Shown here piece by piece: positions 1 through 10,317 of a stretch of DNA of 64,000 bases. Each line of letters opens with the position of its first letter. Position 1 is the stretch's first letter. The notes under the pieces were generated by a model. That model saw only the letters and a list, made by a program, of their open reading frames with translations, was not told where the DNA came from and made no database searches. The translations under genes were made by a program, and so were the position numbers. Source of the DNA: Morella rubra (taxonomy: Eukaryota; Streptophyta; Magnoliopsida; Fagales; Myricaceae); the NCBI GenBank assembly GCA_003952965.2, contig CM025855.1, positions 25,712,925 through 25,776,924 of the forward strand. The letters are read 5' to 3'.

Positions 1-132
1 CAAGGGCCTCAAATAAAAAGATATGGCCTCATTGTCCAAGATGATCATCCTTGCAATTGTATGGTACAATTAGGAAAGAGATAAATATAATAAGTGAACT
101 TCATTAAAGGATCCATGTTATCCAAAATTTAC

Positions 133-1040
133 AACTCAACGTTTTTGGGGGCCTTAGGTAAGTCATAAAAATGAGGTCTTTTAATTTAAATTTTTTTTAA
201 TAAATTTAAAATTAAACTAGAAATTTGATTCTTGCCTTTTAAGATGCAAAATTACTAATTAAACTTTTGTATTCAAGTTTACCCAATAAATCAATTTCAT
301 AGATAAAATTGCTAAATGGCTTAATCTATCATGAGACATAGTTGTTAGTAAATTATTTTTTATAATATTTAGTTTTGAAAAACTTATTTCCTCATCTGTA
401 TGGTAAAACAATATTCTATACGCAATAAAATAATTTGAAAAATAATCTAGTTCTTTTATTGGATTAAATATTTCAAGTGGAGTATTAATTTTTATTTTTG
501 TAACTTCTTTTAAAACTTTTAATTCTAAAAATAAATTCAAACCATCAATATCAAAGTGCATGTTATGCTTAAGAAATTTTTCAAGATCGAGACATAATCA
601 TCAAAAGATCTTAATCTTTCAAGACCAAACACAAAAAGCCAAATATGTCATTATACTTTAAAAATAATTCAAATCTATCTTGTAGGGAAGATATTGCTTG
701 ATCTACAATATAATAAAAATAATTAACTTTGAAAGATTCCTCTATTGACTTCATCATCTCATCATGATCATTGGGAAGTTAATTAGTAATAAAGTAGCTG
801 GTTAGATATTGGTGTGTCATTGTCGGTTAAAAAAAAATGAAGTTAAAATTTAATTTTTTAAGAACTTAATTAGCAATAAAGTAGTTATGGTAGACAATTG
901 TGGTTCTAGGTTTTAGGAGTGAAGAATTTATTGTGAATGATGCTATTATTTTATAATAATCTAATTAGACATTGGTGTGTCAATATATTATTAAAAAAAT
1001 TAAGTTAGAATTTAATTGTTTGAGAACTTAATTAGTAATA
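133..1040 (-). mobile_element. hAT transposase remnant (C-terminal dimerisation part)
   Basis: The minus-strand frame at 259-561 reads as the C-terminal hAT dimerisation region of plant ZMYM1-like transposases. Visible pieces are DIDGLNLFLELKVLKEV, TPLEIFNPIKELD, YIAYRILF-like text and SFSKLNIIKNNL. The BED or TTF finger and the catalytic core are absent. The left edge at about 133 resembles the degenerate GGGGGCC(C)TAGG terminus of this hAT group. The right edge is set only by where homology to the right-hand duplicate resumes. The sequence between 600 and 1040 is AT-rich and partly unexplained. It is a dead fragment. Confidence 0.6.
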
Positions 1041-1170
1041 AAATAGCTGTGGTATTTAATCGAATTGTACTAATATAAACAAAAAAAAAATTGTAGACAA
1101 TTCTTATCAAAACTTTATTATTATTTTTTTCAATGAACTGAACTTTTTCTTAATTTAAAAAAAAAAAAAG

Positions 1171-1663
1171 GTAAAGTCATAGTTAGCCTGTAAATATGAG
1201 CAAAAATCAAATTGGTACCTATAACTTTCAAAGCGACGATTTAAGATCCTTAACTTTTGAAATTCATCAATTCACGCTCTCTGTCCAAATCAAACGGAAA
1301 GCATGAAAAATGACCAAAATATCCCTCAAAGATAAAATTACTAAAAAATACAAATAAAATAAAATGATATTTTTTAAAAAAATAATATTTTTTAAATAAA
1401 ACTATTGAAACTCTATTTCAATAATCTATTTATTTTTAATTTATTTCTTAAAATTTTTATTATTTTTATTTATTTATTAAAATTTAGTCTTGAAGTGGCA
1501 TTTCGGTCATTTTACATGATTTTTCATCAGACTTAAAGTTTAATTTGGACAGAGGGCGTGAATTAATGACTTTCAAAAGTTAGAGGTCTTAAATCGTCAT
1601 TTTGAAAGTTGCAGGTACCAATTTAATTTTTACTCATACTTACAAAGTTAACTATAACTTTAC
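1171..1663. mobile_element. Long terminal-inverted-repeat MITE (Mutator-like/foldback type)
   Basis: The first about 130 bases, starting GTAAAGTCATAGTTAGCC, recur in inverted orientation at the end, whose reverse complement starts GTAAAGTTATAGTTAAC. Both arms share AAATTGGTACC, ACGATTTAAGA and CTCTGTCCAAAT. Nothing in it codes. The right-hand duplicate near 9715 lacks the whole block, so it inserted after the duplication or was lost from the other copy. Flanks are A-rich and no unambiguous target duplication can be read. Long arms favour a Mutator-like or foldback MITE. Confidence 0.65.
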
Positions 1664-2056
1664 ACAAAAAGAAAAAAAGACAAGCGCCGCCACCAGCCCC
1701 CACCAAGAGAAAGGCAAAAAATTGTGTTTTTTTGAATAGTAGTATTTTATACTATTTACGTTTTGGCCCTTAATTATATTTTTGTAAAACTGACTCCTCT
1801 TAATGTCTAACACCAGCTCCGGAACTGCCTAAGGAGTCACCAGGCCTGTGCTGAACCGGATCAATACCAGCTTTTTCGTGATGTATTTATTTTTCGCATC
1901 TCCCAAGCTGTGGATAATCTTGTACATACCCATGCCACAGAAGATATTCCTTTACTTCACTTGTTTCACATGCAGTATAAAATTGATCCAATAGATGATA
2001 ATATTACATTTGTTTAGAAAACATTTCACAAGAAGCAGACCAAAAAAAAAAAAGGC

Positions 2057-2275
2057 TTCTTTTTCTCTCTCGTTTTCGGTTACATAAAAAGACCCCAACT
2101 TTAAGCAGCGTTTAACTATTTCTTCCTGTGATAGATCAGTGAAGTATCCCTTCCCCACAGCCATACCCTCTTCCCTTGCAAGCCTCTCGACTTCTTGTTG
2201 AACTCTATCTCCTCCAAATTTATTTGGTTCCAGCAAATTACAAGCTACCTCGGTGACATCATTCCCATGTGCTAG
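2057..2275 (-). pseudogene. Formiminotransferase-like gene fragment (3' end, duplicated)
   Basis: The minus strand repeats the last about 73 residues of the intact gene at 10099-11529, from AHGNDVTEVACNLL through FTDLSQEEIVKRCL to TENEREK. The upstream part of exon 2 and all of exon 1 are missing. The stop codon of the intact gene (TAA) reads GAA here, so the frame runs on into flanking sequence. With no promoter or 5' part it is a gene fragment left by the block A duplication and not an independent gene. Confidence 0.85.
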
Positions 2276-3571
2276 AAGTTCCAATTCGGTATGGCATTCA
2301 GCAACTCTATTCGGCACAAGGAGTCAAAACAGATGATTGCTGCTCCAAAGGAAATATACATTAAGAAGTACACCTTGAAAATTAAATGATATATGAACCA
2401 ACTAAAAGAGAACCGAGTTCAAAGAGACTCAAGTGACAAGAAAGATGCAGCTACTGATGTGTTCACTGATTTGATCTTTTTACTGATCTCATGCCACAAG
2501 AACATATATTATAGGCTTTTGTAATATCCCAATTAAAGATTATCTACTTGCATTTTTGAAGCCACATGCAGCTCGGTATGAGAAATAATTATTACACCCA
2601 CGGTAATCTAATCAAATGGTAGTTCAAAATGCACAGCTATATAAAAATAAAATAAAAATTCCCTATCTTAATGTGAGGATATTTATCCTCTTTCGGGGTT
2701 TCTAAGTTTTTTCATATTGTATTGTCTTTTTGAAAAAGCACCGTAAACACACACACAAATATTTATGAACCCAAAATATGTGGCAAGTGATCATTTGAAT
2801 TTTAACTAAACATAATAATTATATATATACAAACACATTGCACAACAGTTTAAAAGCCAAAGAGAATATGGTACCTTCTTTCACACAAAATTAGAAAGCA
2901 AAATTCTTACGGAAGTATCAGTCCAAAACTACACCATCCCGTGCATTTCTTTTTCGGCCAAGAATTTTTAAAGATGCAGATAAAATCCAAAACCGTTTAA
3001 TGCAAATGGGGCATCTGCAGTTTAATGTTCATCATTGCCTAAAATGCCTATGGTTCTCAAGCCTAAGATTCACAAAATTCACCGCAACAAGCAGACATCG
3101 AATCGATCAAAATTTATTATCAGCAGCAGAGATGAAATCTTTTGACTTATAGCCAGACGTTGAGCCAAGATTCACACAAAATTTCACACAAGCAGAGATG
3201 CTTCTCAAGCCTAAGATTCACACAAAATTTCAAACCTTTTGGGGATCTTGAAATCTTTTGAAGTACAGCCAGACGTTGAGCGGTAGAGATGAGCGGCGCG
3301 ACGGAGATGGGTGGCGACGGACAGGGCTGGAGCTGTGGCAAACGGATAGTGGTGGAGATATGGCAAAACAAAACGTCGGAGAGAGTTTTGAATTTTCAGC
3401 AAACCGGGTCGTCTAATATGGGTTATGAGGAAAACGGGTCATGTGAAAAACGGGTCAACCCACGGGTCAAAACTCATTAATTGACGTGGCCTTATTCGCA
3501 GCCCTTGGATCTTGAAAACTTAATCCCAACCGTCCATCAGCACCTTAAACATCAGCACCATAACCGAACCC
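2276..3571. other. Unassigned sequence filling the collapsed part of the left duplicate
   Basis: This 1.3 kb replaces what should be about 7.8 kb if the left copy were complete. It matches nothing in 10318-18140 that I can see. A direct repeat of about 35 bp containing AGCCAGACGTTGAG occurs near 3132 and 3249. On the minus strand, 3211-3402 encodes an arginine- and alanine-rich stretch beginning MLKIQNSLRRFVLPYL, which would suit an organelle-targeting leader exon. I cannot match it to a family and no downstream exons are visible. Confidence 0.4.
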
Positions 3572-3627
3572 CTAATTTACTGGAGGAAGATAATTTAGTG
3601 GTTAAGAATATGCATCAGAAGTCCAAC

Positions 3628-5226
3628 CTCCTCAAGAAATTTCCGTCTCCTAAATAGGCCTCCTTCATCTCCTTCGTCGCCATCATCAAAATCGTCAAAG
3701 TAATCATTATCACCACCATCACCACCACCGCGATTTATTTTCCTTCTAATATCTCCACCGCCTCCCCCAATTGCAGTCTGCAATTTCAAATGTATTAGCC
3801 ATCTAGCCCAAAAACATAATTGCATCTTAGAATCATAATATGTTTAAACCAACTCAAAGTGTAAATATTGCGTTAATTGGCTAAATGAAAAAAGAACCTC
3901 TAACAGGAATCCTCAGACCTAGACAACACTATTAAATATGTCAGAATCCAACTAATCTGCATGTCTGCATTATTGCATACATGTCAGTCAACTGGAAGAA
4001 AACTCAGGAAGATTTTACTACGACTAATCTGCTATCATTTTGACAAGTAGGGAAAAGCGTCCTTCTATTATTATACCCAATAAAAAAAACATCTCCAGGG
4101 AAGGGAAGGTAATTAGGTGATCCAATATGCCCAAGTCCTAAAATCTCCACAACTAAAATATGTACACGCATACAGTAGGTTATAATACCTGTGAGGACAT
4201 GAGGAACATCATATTTAATTTCCTCACAAGTTCTCAGTTGTACATTTCCTATAAGTGAGAGCTTCCTTTTAGTCTCTCAGTTAGATCCCAAAGAGCCAAA
4301 TTCAATCCTTACCTTTCACCAATAAGACTCAGGTGTACAAAAAACCATTTGCTTTCTTTAAAAATAATGAGCTTACCTGAACCAAAACCAAAATAGTCAA
4401 TAGAATCGTACGCCTTCCAAGACCCCCTGAATTACGAGTTCAAATTGCAATTTTAGTTTTCTCTCCAATGATTTGGGTTCCAGAACTCTCAGTGCCACAT
4501 ATTGCAGACAGTTGTATCAAGTATTAGCTAAGGTTGTCAAAAAGTAAACACTTTCTTCAACGTTCCGCAGCTTCAGTAACCAACCAATAACTAGAACGAT
4601 TCCCGTTTATATTTCTCAACCTATACCTAACAAAGCATTAAAAGAAGGAAAACAAAAAACAAAGAATATCCTCGAGGCCAGACTTAGGAGGCGTTTGTTT
4701 ATCGAAATTTTGGAGAATATTATCAAAGTTTTGAGAATCTTTTGAATGTTGAAATTTATTGGGGTTTGTGAAAAGTGTGTAGTGTATGTGTAAAAGTATA
4801 AAATTTATTGGGATTTGTGAAATGTGTTTGGTATTGTGAAAATTTGGACTCTCAAAAAATTGGGTAAACAAACACCCCCTTAGATTGCTTCTGTGACATA
4901 TCGAGCTTGCCCTTCTCCAACGTAACCGAACCGAGCGAACCATACTGTCCCTTCATAACCGGACCAACCGACACCGCTGAAGATACCGAAGCCGAATCCG
5001 AACCGCCAAGCGCCGGTGGCGCTACGAAACACCTTTCCAACAGACCGACGGAGTCCCCTCCCACCAAGGCCGGAAAAGAAGAAGCAGAGGCCTTTATCAC
5101 TAATCCCCTCCGGAGCGGCTTACCGCCCACCAGATGCGCAGCCGGCAAAAATGGACCCATCTTGGGCTTCGATGATAAGGTCTTCATGGGCATAATTTGA
5201 GCCGTTTGGAACACCGCGTAAGACAT
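3628..5226 (-). pseudogene. RETICULATA-related gene fragment, exons 1-2 only
   Basis: Exon 1 (about 4671-5226) and exon 2 (3628-3777) duplicate the first two coding exons of the intact gene at 15473-19607. The translation starts MSYAVFQTAQ and exon 2 carries the acidic DDFDDGDEGDEGG stretch. Exons 3-8, which encode most of the DUF3411 region, are missing. A MITE splits exon 1 just after KLDMSQKQSK. The splice donor after exon 1 reads GA where the intact copy has GT. The promoter and 5' leader were copied too, so a short transcript is possible, but no functional product is expected. Confidence 0.85.
4687..4879. mobile_element. Tourist-like MITE (PIF/Harbinger type)
   Basis: This 193-bp element has terminal inverted repeats GGAGGCGTTTGTTTA and, on the other strand, GGGGGTGTTTGTTTA (13 of 15 identical). 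It is flanked by TTA at 4684-4686 and 4880-4882, the 3-bp target typical of PIF/Harbinger. The corresponding site in the right duplicate, near 19260, has a single TTA and no insert. It is AT-rich and non-coding. It sits inside former coding sequence of the left RETICULATA-related fragment. Confidence 0.9.
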
Positions 5227-5687
5227 TTCTTTCTTTATTTCTGCTTGTATGATTGCAATTTTCTCCTTGTATACCGATAAGATCAAAAGCGAATTTTTCT
5301 CATAGGAGGCAGCGTTAGTCCTCTCTCTTGTGAGGGGAGTATCACAGAGAGAGAAACGAAGAGAGAAGGAAAGATGCAGAAATGTTGTGGGGGGGGTTTT
5401 GATAGAGCAATGATCTTTAATTCTGAACTGACAACAGTGATATTCTGTAGACACATCATTTCAAATTTACGGAAAAAAAAAAAAGAAAAAACGACTGTAA
5501 CTGCAAACTAGCAAACCTCGATCGTAAAAAGGCATAACTACAAAGACAGATATAAAGCAACCATTTTTGGTGTAGTTTTTGAGCTTTCTTCTAGCAGCAG
5601 GTTCGCTATTAACTTTTCCCCCAACTTCACTTTTAGCTCAATGATTGCGTGAGAAATTATGTCAAGGGCATGCAGATGTCATGGATG

Positions 5688-8600
5688 TCATCGTGCAACA
5701 TTCATCTCGATCCCATCCCCAACGGTCAACGTGATAAGGTCGTTGATGCTATCGAATCCAGCAGTACTTCTGAGGCTACTCTCCCCATGGATGTAAGTGT
5801 CAGATGTCTCACCAAGCAGGCGTTCCACTTCTTCGGGGTTTGATTTTACGTTCACCCACGGATGCCTCCCCGTTTTTCGTATTCCTTCTAATTCCATTGC
5901 CACTTCCTTCATAGTCGGCCTCTCCTCCCCTTTTAGTCTTAAACACCTCTTTGCAAGTTCGACCACTTCCTTGATCTGCTCATTGTTTCCTTCTTCAGAT
6001 ATGCGATTCTCGAGAACTTCGGACAGTTTGTCCTCTTTTAAAGAAGTGAGAAAATACTTTGCTAGACTTCTTGCCTCTTCGGACCTGTCAAAGTGAGACT
6101 CTCCCTTAGATAGCTCACAAGTACCATGCAAAAATCAACATCACTTTTCTCTGATTGCTATTCTGTCCAAGATGTAGTGTATATCCCTGCAGACGTTGCT
6201 AGGGATCTCTTGGTCAAGCAAAAGAGTTTGCACATTATTTATCAAGATCATGAACGACTTGACATCTCTGTCCTCTTGTTGTTTTGCAGAGGTAGATACA
6301 TATCCTTCATGCTCGTTTGAAGTCCTCTGAGCGAGTTTACATGAAACCTCCTCTGAGATGCAGTGATCAAGCTGTTCCTGACATCTCTGTGTAGGTGTTG
6401 AAGCTCGAACGATAGTGCTTCTGCTGTGCAGCTATTCTGAGACGAGTTTCCCATGATATGGTGGATGCACTGATGTATGTACTAGCGTCCCTTTTGGAAT
6501 AAACTCATAGACTAGCAAAGGAACTTGTGTCTCTAAACAACAGCCCAAGAGTTTGACAATATTCCTATGATTAATCTGGGAGAGAACGACAACCTCGTTA
6601 ATGAATTGCTCACTTTGGTTTTGATCCACTGTCTTGGACTTCTTGATAGCAACAATCCCATTATTCGGTAAAAGTCCTTTGTAAACTGTACCAAAACCTC
6701 CTCGACCAATAATCCTACTCTCATTAAAGTTTTTGGTAGCAGACTTCAACTCTTCTAAAGTAAAGATTTTGGCTGTCTCGCGGGATCCTGCATGGTTTCT
6801 GAGTCGCTGTTCTAAAATCAGACCCCCATTTTTTGAAAGAACTGTTCTCTAAGCCTGATAAGTTTTCTTTTCCTGAGTACCAAGTATAACCAGCAGCTAC
6901 ACACAGGAATGGCAATTAAGCCTATGCCAATACCTGCATTGGAAAAGATGAAGCATCATTCATTTTGACATAGACTTGAAGACTACCATCGAAAAGGTTG
7001 ACTAATTAACATGAAGCATTTACGAATTTTATTTGCTCGATTGGTTAAAAGGGGCTAAGGAAAAGAAATTACAAAAACCACGGAGAAATAAGTTAAAACG
7101 AAAAGTGAAAAACAAAAATGCAACTTCAATTAGAGGTCCCTTCAAAATATGTGATGGCAAATTGCAGCTAGGACTATGCAAGTCTAGCAACATATATATA
7201 AAGCAAGAACTGTTGACACAAGCTTTAACTGTCTACGAAGCTCATTTTTATGCCCACGTAATTCCATTTGGGTGTCTTGGAAATTAAGGAAAGATGAGCT
7301 AGCGTTTTAGAAATATGGTTTAATTATCGGATATCTCATATTTTGCGTGAGGGTAATATGACGGCAGATCTATTAGTTAAGAAAAAAGCTTTAAAAAGGA
7401 ATGTAAATTTTGGTGGCAGGGAGCAATTATGCAGTCTATCGGTGGCAAGCAGGCTTCATTGTGTGGGTCTTGATGCTTTGCAGTAGAAGTACTCTTCATC
7501 TTGAATTCTTGATAGATTTTAGATCTATTAATTTTTTTATTGGTTTGCTATTTTATTTTTTAGTTTTTTGGGCCCTTTATTTTGTTTTTTTAGAGTCCTG
7601 TCTAAGCACTCTTTTCCTCCACCATAAATGAGTGTTTTTAATAAATTTTAGAGTTACCGTCCTCCTCTAAAAAAAAAAAAACAGTTAGCTTTTACAGCAG
7701 TGTATACGGAAGAAAAGAACAGTTAAAATTATTTAAAAATGGATCCTGTCCTTCTCCACAAATATGTATATCGCTACCAACTGGAAATTTCATAAGTGAG
7801 CTCTTTAGCGATCGACCCAAGCGTTTGAATCTATAGACTAGTAAATATACTTACCAATGGCAATCTTAATCACTCTTAAGAACTCCGGAACACAATCTTC
7901 ACCACCTTTTCTTCCGTCCCCACGGTGCCACTTGGGGCAACGACATGTATAATTGCCTTCTGTGTTGAAGCAGTTCTTTGCTTGTGTGCAATTATTCAGA
8001 TTTGGATTCCCGCATTCGTCGATGTCTGCAAATCAAGTGAAGAATATATATCAACTCCATCATCGTACAATGAAACTGGAAATAAGTTTCACATGTATTT
8101 GAAGTTTATAATGGAAAACTTCTGGTATCATATAAGTTTGCCGATTAGGAAGTTTATAGATGTATAATAGGTACCTTGGCAACCATCGGGGAGGTATGGA
8201 TTCCCTTGGTAACCCTGCTTGCATTTGCAGTAGTATCCGGATCCGGTTTCGACATCAAGGCATTCACTATTAATCCTCTGACATGGGAAATCCGGTTTGT
8301 TCGAAGATTCTGCACATGATGACTTATTGTCAACTACCCAATCGAGCACCAGGGGGAACTTTTCCTCGGGCAGATCGCGGAGAGAACCAATGGTGAAGTT
8401 GAACTGGTTTTGTTCGACAACAAAAGCATAGCCACAAGGGTTGAAGTCCGATACATTTGTGTGATTGAAATAGCTGTGAACTTGAACTTGAATATCTTGT
8501 AACCCGTCCGGAATCTCTACCTCGCAGCACCCAACACCAGAGCAAGACCCATTGGCCACATTTTGAAGGCTATAACATAGAGACATGCACCCAGTCCAGT

Positions 8601-9030
8601 ACGCTTCTTTCTTTTGGATCCCACGAAGGTATGCGTAAGTGTCACAGCCAAGAACAGTGAACTTATTTTTGGTTTTGGAAATGAAGAACATGCCTGTCAA
8701 GAGACGGGTTGCGTTGTATTCCACCAGTGCTCCCGACGGAGCGTAACAGTCTCGGGCAACTCGTTGCAAGACATGCATCTCGTGATCCTCAACGGATATC
8801 TTCGTAATAGTCACATTACCTTTCTTGGGTTTCTGAGAGTCGTCGCAAGTGACGTTAAACTTCTCATTCAGATAGCAGCCTTCACCGATGCCAAATGGAA
8901 AGGGAATTTCTACATCTCCACACTTGTTGCGGCAGCCAGGCTTGGGAGCAGCTGCCGCACCTGCTGCCACCATGGAAAATACTATCGCTCCAGGCAGGAT
9001 GATTTGCAAGAGCTTTCCATTCAAGCCCAT
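5688..9030 (-). pseudogene. Wall-associated kinase-like receptor gene with decayed kinase core
   Basis: Three exons are readable: 8175-9030, 7855-8025 and 5688-6933. Exon 1 encodes a signal peptide (MGLNGKLLQIILPGAIVF), the cysteine-rich galacturonan-binding WAK domain (CRNKCGDVEIPFPFG) and a first EGF module. Exon 2 encodes a calcium-binding EGF module (DIDECGNPNL). Exon 3 encodes the transmembrane helix and kinase. The ATG at 9030 was chosen because it precedes the signal peptide in good context; an in-frame ATG lies upstream at 9219. The glycine loop ([12 protein letters not shown]), the VAIKK lysine and the C-terminal lobe (EERPTMKEVAMELE) are clear. A one-base shift lies in the juxtamembrane region near 6835. 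Between about 6130 and 6470 many small indels scramble the HRD-to-DFG core. WAKs sense pectin at the cell wall; a catalytically active product is unlikely here. A genuine receptor with an alternative 3' end, or assembly error, is the alternative. Confidence 0.8.
7290..7682 (+). mobile_element. 3'-truncated end of an L1-like LINE inside the WAK intron
   Basis: The plus strand reads the end of a plant LINE RNase H region (HILREGNMTADLLVKK, as in the family's REGN..AD.LA pattern). A T-rich 3' untranslated stretch and a terminal A run of 12 at about 7671-7682 follow. It lies antisense in the second intron of the WAK-like gene (6934-7854). It is 5'-truncated, as is usual for LINE copies. I could not see a target duplication. 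Confidence 0.6.
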
Positions 9031-9413
9031 GGCTACCCCTCTTCTAAGGAGATATTTTCCTCTCTTTTTTGTGTGTGTATGTGCTTTGAAGCGTCTACAT
9101 GTAGTCCTCCTTTTAAATGCGCAAGCAATGAAGACCAATTCAAAGGCTCTTGGGCCCTTGGCTGGAAATATCGTGCAAGTTGCAATTAATACAATTTTCC
9201 TGATAATAAAAAAAAACAAAATAAGTCTCCTTCTAGGTCAACTCTGAAAATCATATCCTACTAGAAGGCAAGACTAGTCTTTTTCTCTTTTTTTTTTCTC
9301 TTCTAAATCACGTTTCCTTAGAAATCGAAGACAAGACTAGTCTCAAATGACTAAGCTAGTAGTCTTGGTCACTGTGCTTTGTTGCGTGTGGGAATAGTAT
9401 TAGTAGAGTGCCT
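9031..9413. other. Upstream region of the WAK-like gene
   Basis: It lies between the WAK-like start codon and the right-hand duplication copy. A T-rich run and ordinary AT-rich sequence are visible. I see no convincing gene. It should contain the promoter of the minus-strand WAK-like gene, but I could not place a TATA box with confidence. Confidence 0.35.
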
Positions 9414-10317
9414 AGGGCCTCAAATTAAAAGATACGCAGCTAATCATTGTATACCCTCACTGTCCTCTCACTGTCTAGGGATCTTCCTCCTTGCAATATA
9501 TTTACAAAAATTAGAGTAAGATAAATATAATAAGAGAACTTAATTAAAAGGTTCATATTATCTGAAATTTACATGATAATATGGTATAAAGTGTATCTAT
9601 TTGTTTCTTTTTGAATTGTATTAATATGGGTAAAAAATTATAAATAATTTTTATCAAAACGACTATTCTATTATTTTGTCAATGAGCTGACCTTTTTCAA
9701 AAAAAATATAAAAAAAAAAAAAGCCCAAGGCGCCGCCACCGGCCCCCACCAAGAGGAAGGCAAAAAATTGTGTTTTTTTATGGTAGTATTTTATACTATT
9801 TACGTTTTGGCCATTAATTTTATTTTTGTAAAACTGACCCCTCTTAATGTCTAACCCGAGCTCCGAACTGCCTAAGGAGTCACCAGGCCTGTTCTGAACC
9901 GGATCAATACCAGCTTTTTTGTGATGTATTTGTTTTTCGCATCTCCCAAGCTGTGGATAATCTTGTACATACCCATGCCACAGAAGATATTCCTTTACTC
10001 CACTTGTTTCACATGCAGTATAAAATTGATCCAATAGATGATAATATTACATTTGTTTAGAAAGCATTTCACAAGAAGCAGACCAAAAAAAAAAAGGCTT
10101 ATTTTTCTCTCTCGTTTTCGGTTACATAAAAAGACCCCAACTTTAAGCAGCGTTTAACTATTTCTTCCTGTGATAGATCAGTGAAGTATCCCTTCCCCAC
10201 AGCCATACCCTCTTCCCTTGCAAGCCTCTCGACTTCTTGTTGAACTCTGTCTCCTCCAACTTTATTTGGTTCCAGCAAATTACAAGCTACCTCGGTGACA
10301 TCATTCCCATGTGCTAG
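9414..10317. repeat. Right copy of segmental duplication, block A
   Basis: It matches 3-2275 in the same orientation, without the hAT remnant and long-TIR element found there. It carries the intact 3' end and 3' flank of the formiminotransferase-like gene. Together with 18141-19789 it marks the two ends of the complete duplicated unit (9414-19789). Confidence 0.85.

Larger units (their letters stand above)
3..2275. repeat. Left copy of segmental duplication, block A (3' end of formiminotransferase-like gene)
   Basis: This stretch aligns in the same orientation to 9414-10317. The alignment is clear at 3-150, again at about 1045-1170, and is nearly continuous from about 1680 to 2275, where both copies stop at the same GTGCTAG. 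Two blocks are present only here: a hAT remnant (about 133-1040) and a long-TIR element (about 1171-1663). The block therefore looks like a duplicate that later took insertions. Order and orientation relative to block B (3572-5408) match the right-hand copy, so both blocks are probably remains of one larger duplication. Confidence 0.8.
3572..5408. repeat. Left copy of segmental duplication, block B (5' part of RETICULATA-related gene)
   Basis: It aligns in the same orientation with 18141-19789. Both copies start at CTAATTTACT and diverge after GATAGAGC. Most of the length difference is the 193-bp MITE at 4687-4879. Remaining differences are scattered substitutions and small indels, including a five-codon length difference in exon 2. 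By eye the two copies look well above 90 percent identical, so the duplication seems fairly young. Confidence 0.9.

Noticed and set aside
4907-5200. A plus-strand frame repeated at 19288-19581
   Set aside because: Both are antisense shadows of duplicated RETICULATA-related exon 1. Repetition reflects the segmental duplication and not selection on that frame.
8614-9247. Two long plus-strand frames opposite the WAK-like ectodomain
   Set aside because: They are antisense shadows of exon 1, which has a signal peptide, WAK domain and EGF cysteines.
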